Shown: in pieces, positions 10,620 through 20,930 of the stretch
Numbering within the stretch: the first letter of the stretch is position 1
How the letters are laid out: each line of letters starts with the position of its first letter
Source: Ustilago trichophora
Lineage: Eukaryota; Basidiomycota; Ustilaginomycetes; Ustilaginales; Ustilaginaceae
NCBI GenBank assembly: GCA_900323505.1
Contig: OOIN01000047.1
Coordinates: forward strand, 62,001-126,000
DNA length: 64,000 nt
Direction of reading: 5' to 3'
Translations under genes and position numbers: made by a program
The notes under the pieces: model-generated
Databases searched by the model: none
Told to the model about the DNA's origin: nothing
What the model saw: the letters and a program-made list of their open reading frames with translations, nothing else

Positions 10620-11677
10620 CATCCCAGTCTAGCCTTGACTTTTTTTTCTTTTTTTTTTCTTTTCTTTTTTTTGGCATTTAGAGTCCCGCTTCTGTTGCTA
10701 CTGCTGCATGGACCCACTCTCGCGTCTTTGTCAGTCGGGCACTTCTGAAAGCTGAAAAAACAAGAAAGTGGGCGTAATCACAGTCAACGTCAGCACAGCC
10801 AAATTCTCAACTTGCCATTTTCTTTTAGTGTTCAGGGTTCAGCGATGCTGCAGCTCCCAAGCGACTTTATTTATTTATTTATTTTATCAATTTGTATTAT
10901 TATTTTTGTCTCCTGCAGTCACCACACATTCCCCACCACAGCGCAGCTCCAAGTACAACCGCGACCACAGCCGCAACACAGCGCCAAAGCTGAGCTCTCT
11001 TGACACCCACACACTTACTCTCAAAACTCAGCGTCGCGCAGCATAGACACTTGTCTGGGCCCTCTTCTTTTGGTTTTTGCTCGCTTTCCCACCTTTCTCG
11101 CCTAAATTTATTCGAGTGCTCCACACCTCGTTCCCTGTGACAGCTCTTAACCCTCCTCTCCTCGCCTGGTGCTTCAAGCTTTCAGCTCTTCCACAATTAT
11201 CCTCTCCCTCTTTCGCTTTCTCTCTCTCCATCTCCTCCTCACTCTAAACTATATCTATCCTCTACACTCGACCAGCGACAGCTCTCTATAGCGTAGCTCT
11301 ACTACGTCTGTAGAACGCAGGCACATATACGGCTCCTATCATCATCATCATCATCATCTACACTACTAGCCTGGTCATTGAATCCTACCTGCTGGTCACA
11401 TTCATCGACTCTTCTCTTGGCTCTGATTCACCAAGCAGTCGCTTACTTCGGCATCGTAGCGAGCTCACATTCGCACTTTATCTTGTTTTTGCTATCACTC
11501 CGACCTCTGGCTTCGGTTCGTCCGAGACTTGCTTCGCTGAACTCGACCTTAGCCACATTCCCATAATCGGCATCGGAAGGTCCCGTTCGACTGTTAAACG
11601 ACTCAAGTAGCTAAGCCATCAAACTGCAACGGCACGTCTGAGATCGCATTCGCACATTCCGACAGATCCCGACAGTC
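10620..11677 (+). promoter_or_regulatory. pyrimidine-rich promoter/leader of the 1371-residue protein gene
   Basis: T-rich runs at 10639-10671 are followed by C/T-rich sequence with few purine blocks up to the ATG at 11678. A (CAT)n run is at 11339-11357. This is typical of long fungal 5' leaders. No coding frame here has support. Confidence 0.5.
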
Positions 11678-14600
11678 ATGCTGTCCACCACCAACACTGC
11701 CCCCGTCTTGCAACATACCAACGAATTCAGCGTTCCTCAGGCCATTCGATCCGCTTCCTCGCCTTCCGGCAGCTTCCCAACTGTTCAGCATGCACGCGCT
11801 ACCAGTTTAGATCTCGATTCTGGCTCTCAACCGCACAGCCTCTCCACTTCTCCTTCCTTCCCCTCCAACCTCTATCCTCGCTCCTCGATCCTCATCAACT
11901 CTCGCAAACGTCCATATTCGGGCGTCATCTACGCCAACCCTGCCATCATTGCTGGCTCTTCCGCAGCAGCAGCACCCGTCGTCACACACATACCCGCAGT
12001 ACCCTCCCGCAAGGAGCGAGAAAAGGAACGAGAACGTGCACGTGAACGTGAAAAGGAGCGGGAACGCGAGCGTGAAAAGGCAAAAAGCAAGGATGACGAA
12101 AAGATCTGGGGTATCCCCAAGAAGGCGCTCCTCCTCGGTCTCGGCGATCTCAATTTCAACGCACAGATGGCCATGATGGCCGGTTGGGGTCATGGCAGCG
12201 GTGGTGCTTCCATCCTTCCCAGCACAGCCGTCGCTTCTAACGACCGAAAGCGCATTCGACCTTCCTCCTCCTCAGAGCTGCCAAGATCAGCAGCTTCATC
12301 CGTCTCGTCCAGACGCTCAGCACACGACAGTGACAGCGACAAAGAGGGCACCAGCAAGCAGCAGCACGATCGAGCTAGCAGCTCTTCTCTCCGCGGCTCT
12401 CGCAGCAATGCCACCAACGTCACCAGCCTATCCGCGCACAGCAGCTCCGGCAAAAAGGCATCTTCGCAACCTGATGGTAGTGCCAGCTCATCTCCCACCG
12501 ATGAGCCTATGGATCCAGAAGAACTCGCAGCGCTCAATGCCATCATCAATACGCGTCGCAGTATGGCCGCAGCACAGGCTCTGGTCAGTGGTTCCATCAG
12601 TATCAAGCCAAGCACACTTCGTGGCTCCAGCTTTGGCGGCTCGGCACACGACCTCTCCCGACCACCACTCGACGAGAAGCGTTTCGAATCGCAGGATTCC
12701 GTGCCCAGCATGAGTTCTGTCGGTCAATCCACCACCAGCCTCGGCAGCAGCAACAACTTGCCAACCTCACCCTCTGACAAGGCACTCCAGCCTCCTCCAC
12801 TCCTTGTCAGCTCCGAGACAGCCGAGATCAAGTCTCCCCGCATCCGTTTCGCACCTCTCCCCACTCCTACATCGGCTCCACCTATGCTTGGAGGTATGAA
12901 TGGCACTTCTGCCCTCATCGAGGACTCGGATGAGTCGGACGCCACCGACTCGGACTATGACAGTGACGAAGAAGCAAAGTCGATGAAGGGCAAATGGTAC
13001 CTCATGGGCATGCCCTCCGCCCTTTTCAAGCCGCAATACTACACGAGCAAGAGCAGCCGACGTCGCCATTCCAAGACCAACAGTATCAGCGGCCACAGTG
13101 CGGGCGATGCCGATGACCGATCCGAGGATGGCCACAGCCTTCGCCGCAAGAGTACTGGCAGTCTCTCGGACGGTTTCGGTACCGACATGGGACGCAAAGC
13201 GGCCTCCGAGAACGACGAGGAAGAGCGTGGTCGAGGAGGTGCTTCAGGCTCCAAGGCCAAGCGCAAGTCTTCGCATTCACGTCGACGTTCCCGTAGCCGC
13301 ACAGGCGCCATCAGCTCCGGTGACGAGGACGAACGCGCGCGCAAGAGGGAACTCATCCGACTGGCGCGTCCAGGAGGTACAGGAATGGTCACTCTTCCGG
13401 ACGGCACCAAGATCCGCGCTCGTCGTGTCAACGATCTGCCTACCCAAAATGAGCCCGAATTCAGCGAGTGGGGCTTTGCAGGTCTGGCCCGCGAGGCATC
13501 TCGCCGCAGTCTGGGCGGAAGCGGTCCTCCTTCGCTAGCCACCACGCCCAACAACTCGGACTACAAGGGTCTCTCAGCCTACATGGAAGCACAAGAGGAC
13601 GAAGAGGATGACGGCTCGGGAATGGCTTGGGTCCGTCGCCGTCGACGAGAGAGGGAGGCAAAGGCACGCTTGGAACGAGAGCAGGCAGAGAAGGCAGCAG
13701 CGGAAGCAGCTGAAGCAGCTCAACCCGCGCAGAACCCTGCTTCCGATATTGCTGAGCTGTCACAGAGCCCGATCGCACCCGAAGATGCTGCAGGTATCAC
13801 TGCTGCCCCAGCCATCGAGACTGTGACGGCTCCCATTGTCAACGAAAGCACTGCAGATGCCGCCATCTCGGCAATCACGACAGCAGCTCCTGCTCACGCC
13901 GCCGACGAGCCCATGCCTCTTTCGATTGACACGGTAGTGCAGCAAGAGGTCAACACCAATGCTGTGCCATCCGAATCGAGCAAGCGCCAACCACAATTGG
14001 CTCCGATCGACACATGGCGTCCGGCTGCAGATAGCATGCTCGCAGATGGCGACATGTTTGTCACTTCTCCCACCGCTGAGGAGCCTCCAGCCACCCACCT
14101 CGAAGCCTCGGTGCTTTCTGATGTCTCGAACGGGGATTCTACCATGGGCGGAAGTCAGATTCTGGGCAGAGCAAGCCGCGCGACGGCGTCAGAATCTGCT
14201 GTTCCTGGTGATAGTACGCCTCGCCAGAATACGGGTCTGGGTCTCACTGCAGACAAGGCCGAGGAGATTCGACGAAGGCACGAGGACGAAGTTGCAGCGC
14301 TCGGTGCCGAGGTGCTCGCGCAGACCCGACGCAACAACCAGCGTCGACAGGCCAGCTCATCGACCCGTGGTGTCGCCTCGCCTCACCTCGGGGAGGATTC
14401 TGCCGGAGAGCAACACACCTCTTCCACTACCACCAAGAGCGGCAATCGCATCAGCCAAGGTTCCATGACCTCTCCACCCATGCTTTCGGGCTCTTCCATG
14501 CTGGCCAAGTCAGCTTCGCGCGAGGCTGGACACGAGAAAAAGTCGATTTCGCGCGCCGTGGGCTCCATCATGCGAAAGGCGACCAACGACAGCGAAAAGA

Positions 14601-15793
14601 CTGTGCGACACTCTGGCCTCACCGCATTCAATCCATCCAACGAAGACGGTCGCAAGAAGCACGAGGTGACCTTCCCGCAGATGGCAGAGCCGGTTGAGCG
14701 CAAGCAGCACGAGAGCTTCGCAGCTGCCCTTGCAGCTGGAGCAAGTACAGGTGCTTTGCAGAACGCATCACACTCTCACCCGACCGTGACTGACGTGTCT
14801 TCAGTGCGCAGCCCGTCGCCCGAGAGCACACTGTCGCGAAAGTCGTCGGCAGTGGGCGGCTACTCGGCTTCCTCGGCGAGCAAGTCGGTCTCTTCGCTCC
14901 ACGGCGCAGGCAGCTCGCATGCTCACTCGCCCATGTCGACCAAGCGCATCTCGCTCGATCCCTCGGTGAGCACACCTGCGCCATCACCGTGGCTGCCGCG
15001 TCGACCAGATGCTCGAGGTGTCTCGGTGGTGCCCTTGCCCCAACTTGGCGTACGCCCTGAACGTCCTCGAGAGGGACGCGTGTGGCAGTCGGACGACAGC
15101 GACGCTTCGGACGCAGGCAAGGACGTGGCATCCGACCGAGAAGAGGAAGAGGAGGAAGAAGGTTCGGATCTGGATGCCGAGGAGCTTCTCGAAGAGGAGC
15201 GCAAGACGGCGATGCAGAAGAAGCGAGCCACGACACGCGCCGCAGGACAGGAAGTTGTGCACGCCCGATTGGGCAAGAAGGCATCGGCACGAGCTCTCTC
15301 GGATCTGACTGCGTCGTACGACGACATGGCACTTGCTTCTTCATCGCGACAACGAGCTCGACCGCACCGTCGCAGCAGCATGGACCCGCGTCCCTCTGCG
15401 CATACATCGCGATCGCCATCTGCGCCTCGTAAAGCTCCACCCAAGCTGGTGCGAAGCCGTCGATCGATGCAGTCGATCAAGGCGGCCGAGGAGGACGATC
15501 AGGATGATGACGAGAAGGACCTTTGGCCCGCAGTGTCTGCGACGAGCAAGTCAGGCACACCGCGACCTCGTCACATCTTGGTCAACTTGCCTGGAGGACC
15601 CGGCATCTGGGACAGCAAGACAGGCGGAGGACGCAACGCGGTGGCAGCCATCAATACGGTGGCAGCAGCAAGAGCGAAAGCGATCAAGAAGCGGGCCAAG
15701 GACCATCGCACATCGTTTGAGCTGCCTCCCAACTGGGACGATGAGATGATGGACTATGGCTGGCCTCGAAGCCTGAAGGGCTCGCTGTACTAA
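11678..15793 (+). CDS. large Ser/Ala-rich protein of unknown function
   Basis: 1371 residues, single exon. I do not recognise the family. It is mostly disordered: Ser-rich N-terminus, a charged Arg/Glu/Lys run at about 109-135 (likely helical or coiled), acidic clusters (DESDATDSDYDSDEE) and RRRSRSR-type basic patches. Short ordered islands are more likely conserved: KIWGIPKKALLLGLGDLNF (about 144-162), GKWYLMGMPSALFKPQYY (about 440), LPDGTKIRARRVNDLPTQNEPEFSEWGFAGLA (about 575-605), and the C-terminal RPRHILVNLPGGPGIWDSKTG and FELPPNWDDEMMDYGWPRS. The basic/acidic, Ser-rich composition suggests a phosphorylated scaffold or nuclear regulator, but that is inference. The frame is uninterrupted and its codon use matches its neighbours. 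Confidence 0.85.
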   Translation: MLSTTNTAPVLQHTNEFSVPQAIRSASSPSGSFPTVQHARATSLDLDSGSQPHSLSTSPSFPSNLYPRSSILINSRKRPYSGVIYANPAIIAGSSAAAAPVVTHIPAVPSRKEREKERERAREREKEREREREKAKSKDDEKIWGIPKKALLLGLGDLNFNAQMAMMAGWGHGSGGASILPSTAVASNDRKRIRPSSSSELPRSAASSVSSRRSAHDSDSDKEGTSKQQHDRASSSSLRGSRSNATNVTSLSAHSSSGKKASSQPDGSASSSPTDEPMDPEELAALNAIINTRRSMAAAQALVSGSISIKPSTLRGSSFGGSAHDLSRPPLDEKRFESQDSVPSMSSVGQSTTSLGSSNNLPTSPSDKALQPPPLLVSSETAEIKSPRIRFAPLPTPTSAPPMLGGMNGTSALIEDSDESDATDSDYDSDEEAKSMKGKWYLMGMPSALFKPQYYTSKSSRRRHSKTNSISGHSAGDADDRSEDGHSLRRKSTGSLSDGFGTDMGRKAASENDEEERGRGGASGSKAKRKSSHSRRRSRSRTGAISSGDEDERARKRELIRLARPGGTGMVTLPDGTKIRARRVNDLPTQNEPEFSEWGFAGLAREASRRSLGGSGPPSLATTPNNSDYKGLSAYMEAQEDEEDDGSGMAWVRRRRREREAKARLEREQAEKAAAEAAEAAQPAQNPASDIAELSQSPIAPEDAAGITAAPAIETVTAPIVNESTADAAISAITTAAPAHAADEPMPLSIDTVVQQEVNTNAVPSESSKRQPQLAPIDTWRPAADSMLADGDMFVTSPTAEEPPATHLEASVLSDVSNGDSTMGGSQILGRASRATASESAVPGDSTPRQNTGLGLTADKAEEIRRRHEDEVAALGAEVLAQTRRNNQRRQASSSTRGVASPHLGEDSAGEQHTSSTTTKSGNRISQGSMTSPPMLSGSSMLAKSASREAGHEKKSISRAVGSIMRKATNDSEKTVRHSGLTAFNPSNEDGRKKHEVTFPQMAEPVERKQHESFAAALAAGASTGALQNASHSHPTVTDVSSVRSPSPESTLSRKSSAVGGYSASSASKSVSSLHGAGSSHAHSPMSTKRISLDPSVSTPAPSPWLPRRPDARGVSVVPLPQLGVRPERPREGRVWQSDDSDASDAGKDVASDREEEEEEEGSDLDAEELLEEERKTAMQKKRATTRAAGQEVVHARLGKKASARALSDLTASYDDMALASSSRQRARPHRRSSMDPRPSAHTSRSPSAPRKAPPKLVRSRRSMQSIKAAEEDDQDDDEKDLWPAVSATSKSGTPRPRHILVNLPGGPGIWDSKTGGGRNAVAAINTVAAARAKAIKKRAKDHRTSFELPPNWDDEMMDYGWPRSLKGSLY

Positions 15794-16540
15794 TCATTTG
15801 CAACCTAACTCCCAACCAACATGGCTTCCAATCATCACACTCACAGTATACCCTGTCCAGGCATGGACTGACACTTGCAATTCGATATATTTCTACATTG
15901 ACATTGAGTCACCTTGAGCAGCTTGATTGAAACAATAGCGCAGAGCGCTGGGCGATGAAATTGAGGCTGACAAGGCTGCGTGCGCATGTGTTGTTTGTTG
16001 TTGCAGCGGGGTCTGTGTTAGCTGCAGCAGAACAAACGGACAGCTTAGATCCGAGCTCAAGTCGTGTATATTGCAGCACTGTACTGTATGGCAAAGCCAA
16101 TTTTTACAAAGACGTCAAGAGCCAAAGAGTTTAAGGGGCAACAGAGACTGAGAAGAGGAGGCCATCTTTTCAAAATTTAGCCTTTTTTTGTGAATTTTCG
16201 ACTTTCCGGCAATCTTGGACTTGAATGCCATCCGGTCGACCTTGATCCTTTCCTTCCTTCCTCGTTGTTCATCATCCTGTTTGTTTTCATCTCATCTCGA
16301 TTTATCGGAAACATCATAACAGCAATCGTTAGGCTGACAACAAGCGAACAGCGAAGAGGATTCCTCATGGTACACTAGTTGGTGGGCGCACTGCGGCCCG
16401 CCCCAATTGCGCGCGCCCCCACCATCTCTCATCATTACAATCTCGATCACTTTGTGACAGGCTTTGAAAGTTTTACACAATTGTCTTGACAGGTTCGTCG
16501 GCTTTGACCCAGAAACCTTGCAACAAGACCCACTGCAACC
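15794..16540. other. intergenic region
   Basis: 3' flank of the preceding gene and promoter/leader of the PH-domain gene. A short (ACTGT)2 site is at 16078-16090. No gene is evident. Confidence 0.6.
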
Positions 16541-19500
16541 ATGGACGGTAGCGTTCAACCCGGCTCCGCACAAGCTGGGCCTTGCTCGGATGGAACTGCT
16601 CAACGGTCAGATACGACCAGACCAGACTTGGCGCTTGGTTCTGCATTGCATCACAAGCTCTCACTTGCCACCACTCGCTCCACCAGCTCTGCATCTTCGT
16701 CATCCCACCGAAGCTACCCCGTGACTTCATCATCTGCACTCAATCGACCTCCCTATCATCCTCTCCATTCCGAGTCGCTGCAGAGCCAACAGAGTCGCTC
16801 TCGCGACCAACCAAAGCGCCTGCCCGTCTACGTTCGCATTGTACCCAAAGATATTTGGCTTCGCATTCACATCAACCCTAGCCAGAGCATCGGATCCATC
16901 AAAGACACAGCTCTGTTGAAAGCCAACGCGCCCGAGCACGATCCTTCGCTCTCGTATCGATTCTATCAGGATGCGCTCAATGCTTCGGCGCATGCAAAGC
17001 TCGCACCAGTCGCTAGTCATGACAAGGTGGTCAAGCATCGCAGCTACGCCTTGCCAAGAACCTTCTTCTGCTCTCCGCCGGATCTGTCCGATGTGACGGC
17101 CTCGTTAGCTGCCTCGATGGCAAATGCTAGGCGATCCAACAGGCCCCTTGGTGGTGTGCAATCCGCAACGTCTTCCACCACTGCACCCTCATCTGTGCTG
17201 CCGCTTCCAATGTTCGACTCTGCCTACAGTCCTCGCCAGGCACAGCGAGCAGCTGGTCTCTCAACGTCTCAGCAGCTCCACCGTGCGACCTCACAGGCAC
17301 AGATGTCACAGGATGGATCTGCTTCTCCCGGCTCGCGCACCAGACCTCTGCCTCTGTCGCGTGCTCTCGGTGGTAGCAGCTCTTCAGCAAGATCCGCAAG
17401 CGATGATGCTATGGGATCTTCCTCTGCACACGTGACTCGTCAGATCTCTAGCTCGACGCTGGCAACATCCCCGCCCTCAACACCCTCGGACTTTGCACAC
17501 AACATCGCTAGTGTCGCATCGGATGCGAGCCAATCCGGCACCTCGCACTCGCACTTCCATGCTGCCAATGAGATTGCCATCCGGCTTGATGCTTCGCTTA
17601 TCACGGGCAATCGAGATGCAAAGCTCGAAGAGGATCAAGCGAGGTTGCGGTTTTCCCAATGGAATGCTCGTCGAGCATCGTCCGGAGCACCTGTAGCACC
17701 TGTAGCTCAGCAGGCAAGACCTTCTTCAGCGACACAGCATGAAATTTCATCCAAAAGCACTCTCTCGCCGTCGCAGAGTATCAACTCGACCCCCACCATC
17801 GGATCGAGTAGCAACTTTGACAGCGAAGCAGGATCCTCGCCCAACATGCTATCGTCTTCTGGCTTCGACGCTCCCTCTGGCACCACTGCAACAAATGGTA
17901 CAACATCTGGATCTGGACAAGTGGATCGGTTGCATGCGACTACCACGCCTCCCCGGCGGCCAGTCCGTTCAGAGCAGAGATTGGAACCAACTACCGCCAC
18001 CTTTTATTCACAGCCAGGGGCATCCGAGTCGTTCAACTCGCTTGCGTCCATCAGTTCGCCTTCGTCGTCTGAACTCGTCACCACGGCTGACGATGATGCA
18101 GCCGTCATGCAGTGGGGTACGCAAGCCGAAGCTGATGTTCCGCTGTCCGATCAGCCCAGTCCATCCCGAACGCGTTCGTCTGCCGCCATTTCACCTCTAT
18201 CGAGTCCACTTCAGCCATCAGCGCCCACGGCCTCTACCGCTGCCTCACTATCGACGGCTTCTTCGCCGGTTCGACCGCGCAGTCGCACAGTTACAGCTGC
18301 CGACGTACTTCGCTCACGCGCGGGTAAGGACGAGCCACCACCGCCCATGCCCGACGTCGTCTCTTCACCAGTACGCAAATCATCGTTGCCAAAGGTACAG
18401 GGCGTAAAGATGGTGGCCGAGTCGAGTCAACGTCGAGCTGTACCCGATGATCTGATGGAATTGCTCAAAGGATCACCGGAAGACCAGGACGAGGTTTTCT
18501 CCACTGTGCAGCAACGCCGTGCGAGAGGGTCAAAGGAAGCGCTTACGCTCCGCAAAAAGTCATCCGACGGTTCTGCTGCGGGCGCAATGGGCGGACTGTC
18601 TTCACCCTCATCTGCACCTTCGATCACCGCCGGAACGGGAGCAGCAACAGGAGAAGAAAAGGATCGGTACCTTGCGGGCATTCGACTGGACGAGATCTCG
18701 CGAGGATTCAAGGATGCATCGCATCCGCTTTCCTCGAAGTTTGCCGTACTCTCGAGCGCAAATGGATGCGAGTTGGAGGAGTGGAAGACGGTAGCTGCGT
18801 ATCAGATTCGGGCTTACGAGTTGCTGGAGCTGCAATGGTCGATTCCGACGGAGCGAGTCTATATTCCACCTGTCAATCTGCAGGACACCATCCGCGTTCC
18901 TGCGAACGGTGGCAGTGAGAAGAGCATGTTCAAGCAGACGTGGGACGCTGATCTGGATGCGGGACCCGATGCGGAGGCGCTGTGCTTGGAGCCATACTTC
19001 GAAGGTTGGGTGTACGTGCTCAAAGGCGGAGTGACACTGGGCAGGGCGGACAAGACAAGCAAGAGCTCGAGCAAACCGGGCAAGTGGAAGCTGCACTGGA
19101 TCACGGTCAAAGGGTGGCGCATTGATCTGTATCGCAAAAAGCCGAGAGCTGGGGAAGCTGTGTTGCCCGTGGCAGAACAGACGTGGCCGCTGAGGGCGAT
19201 TGATTGGGTGATTGAGAGCGAGAATCCCATCGCGACCAATGCTGCGCTTCCTGCGCTGGATACCATGCCGCTATGTAGCATCACGATTGCTTTGTCACCT
19301 AGAGGCGGCGGCAGCGGCGCAAGCGGCTCCATCCTCTCTTCGCCAGGATCATTTGCCTCGAGTAGCGCAACGTCAAGCGAGGTGTCGACCTTGACGTTCA
19401 GATGCATCTCGAGATTCGACCACGAAGCAATTTCTGCTCTTCTTGTTCGAGCATGGTATCGAAGCAGTACGACTTTGGCAGGGGTGGATACTTGGCGTAG

Positions 19501-20434
19501 GAAAGCTGTCTTCCGTGCACTTGTCGCTGGACGAGGGGGCACGGTTGCAGCCGGTCGAGTAGGAAGAGGTCGTGGAGGACGCAACGCCAAAGCTCGAATC
19601 CGATTGCGACCGTCGGGATGGCCAAAGGAGTGGGAAGATGCGGATCAGTGGTCGAGCGAGTCTGAGCGGGAAGAGATCTGTGCGCCAGCCGAGCTAGAGA
19701 AGTTACTGCAGCAAAGACGCGATACAATGACCCAAGTCAAGGCGGATCGTGGTAAGAAGCAGGAAGTGGATGAAAGGATGGTCGTGCCCAATGGTCTGTA
19801 TGCAGCGTTGTTGGGCCGGACGGCGGGAAGCAGCACGATCTCTGGAGCTGGAGCGGGTAGTGAAGGTGAAGCAGTGAGCTCGAGAGGTGGTGCAAATGCC
19901 TCGATGATGGATTCGTCACCGTATCATCAAGGCAGTGTAAGCAGTAGCGGAGGGAGGACAAGTCTAGTGCAGAGTCCCTCTCTTCCGCACATGGAACCTG
20001 GGCTGATGCTCGGAAGCAATGCCTTTGATCGACGTCTTGTTCATCCCACCAAACGCAGCATCGACGATGGCTCGAGCAAATCCAAGAGTCGTCAACGCAG
20101 CGGCTCACTCTCGCGTTCACCCGATCCTAGCGCCTCGGACTCGAACACGTCTTTGCGCTCTCGTTCGCTCACCGTCTCGAGCCCCAGCGGTACTTGTCGA
20201 GGAGGGAGCAACGTCAACTCTGCCAACAGTAGCCGAAATGTCTCGCGCGAAGCCTCGCCGCTCCGCTCGAGCTCATCTGCCAGAAAAGCAAGCGGAACAG
20301 GATCAGGCGGTGGTGGCGGATACGCAATGTCACCCGCCCTAGCCCCAGGATTTATCGACGTCCCTCCGCCACCTTCGGTTTTGCTGTTGAGAAAGTATAA
20401 AGCCAGTCAGAAGGCCAACAGCAACCCTACCTAG
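16541..20434 (+). CDS. PH-domain-like protein with ubiquitin-fold-like N-terminus, Ser-rich
   Basis: 1297 residues, single exon. Residues about 90-175 (LPVYVRIVPKDIWLRIHINPSQSIGSIKDTALL...YRFYQDAL) look like a ubiquitin/RA-type fold. A long Ser/Thr/Pro-rich linker follows to about 700. Residues about 740-990 look like a PH domain split by insertions: YFEGWVYVLKGG, KWKLHWITVKGWRIDLYRKKP, then FRCISRFDHEAISALLVRAWYRS as the C-terminal helix with its Trp. By family such proteins bind phosphoinositides or partners at membranes; fungal relatives act in polarity or signalling. The C-terminal third is disordered and Gly/Ser-rich. The domain calls are by eye, so the PH assignment is moderate and the N-terminal fold is tentative. 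Confidence 0.8.
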   Translation: MDGSVQPGSAQAGPCSDGTAQRSDTTRPDLALGSALHHKLSLATTRSTSSASSSSHRSYPVTSSSALNRPPYHPLHSESLQSQQSRSRDQPKRLPVYVRIVPKDIWLRIHINPSQSIGSIKDTALLKANAPEHDPSLSYRFYQDALNASAHAKLAPVASHDKVVKHRSYALPRTFFCSPPDLSDVTASLAASMANARRSNRPLGGVQSATSSTTAPSSVLPLPMFDSAYSPRQAQRAAGLSTSQQLHRATSQAQMSQDGSASPGSRTRPLPLSRALGGSSSSARSASDDAMGSSSAHVTRQISSSTLATSPPSTPSDFAHNIASVASDASQSGTSHSHFHAANEIAIRLDASLITGNRDAKLEEDQARLRFSQWNARRASSGAPVAPVAQQARPSSATQHEISSKSTLSPSQSINSTPTIGSSSNFDSEAGSSPNMLSSSGFDAPSGTTATNGTTSGSGQVDRLHATTTPPRRPVRSEQRLEPTTATFYSQPGASESFNSLASISSPSSSELVTTADDDAAVMQWGTQAEADVPLSDQPSPSRTRSSAAISPLSSPLQPSAPTASTAASLSTASSPVRPRSRTVTAADVLRSRAGKDEPPPPMPDVVSSPVRKSSLPKVQGVKMVAESSQRRAVPDDLMELLKGSPEDQDEVFSTVQQRRARGSKEALTLRKKSSDGSAAGAMGGLSSPSSAPSITAGTGAATGEEKDRYLAGIRLDEISRGFKDASHPLSSKFAVLSSANGCELEEWKTVAAYQIRAYELLELQWSIPTERVYIPPVNLQDTIRVPANGGSEKSMFKQTWDADLDAGPDAEALCLEPYFEGWVYVLKGGVTLGRADKTSKSSSKPGKWKLHWITVKGWRIDLYRKKPRAGEAVLPVAEQTWPLRAIDWVIESENPIATNAALPALDTMPLCSITIALSPRGGGSGASGSILSSPGSFASSSATSSEVSTLTFRCISRFDHEAISALLVRAWYRSSTTLAGVDTWRRKAVFRALVAGRGGTVAAGRVGRGRGGRNAKARIRLRPSGWPKEWEDADQWSSESEREEICAPAELEKLLQQRRDTMTQVKADRGKKQEVDERMVVPNGLYAALLGRTAGSSTISGAGAGSEGEAVSSRGGANASMMDSSPYHQGSVSSSGGRTSLVQSPSLPHMEPGLMLGSNAFDRRLVHPTKRSIDDGSSKSKSRQRSGSLSRSPDPSASDSNTSLRSRSLTVSSPSGTCRGGSNVNSANSSRNVSREASPLRSSSSARKASGTGSGGGGGYAMSPALAPGFIDVPPPPSVLLLRKYKASQKANSNPT

Positions 20435-20930
20435 TAGCAATGTGAAACTGTCACATTTTGTGTAGATACTGTACTGTACTGTATGTGTTCAAAGGGCAAT
20501 GCGGAGATTCGGAGAATTGGAAAGCAAAGGGCGTAAGAGGTGCATACGCTTGCTTGCATATCAGAGCCCTCAGGCGGATGAGCGAGGCATGTAGCGGCAC
20601 TAGACCCGTCTTTTTGTTTTTTTTTTTTGTTCAGAGAAAGGGTTCGTGTGTGTGATTTGGTGTTGGATTCAAAAATCAATTTCAATTTCACCAAAAAAAG
20701 AAAAAAGGGCGCGTCGACGGAAGAGCGTGGATTCCGTGCATTCCAACTGGGTTTTAAGCGAAATTAGGTGGAACCACACAGCCAGATCGCTCGCGACGTT
20801 CACAAAGCATCGACTCCTATTTCTCAGTTTCATCTCTGTGTGGACACCAATCACCACCATCATCTTGTCCCATCATCTTGGTCGCTAGTCAGTCTGATTT
20901 TTGATAAAGCATCAGTACAGATTAGCTGCC
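20435..20930. other. intergenic region with TACTG array
   Basis: At 20467-20485, just 33 bp past the upstream stop codon, there are three TACTG units plus TATG. The rest is the leader of the next gene. No gene is seen. Confidence 0.7.
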
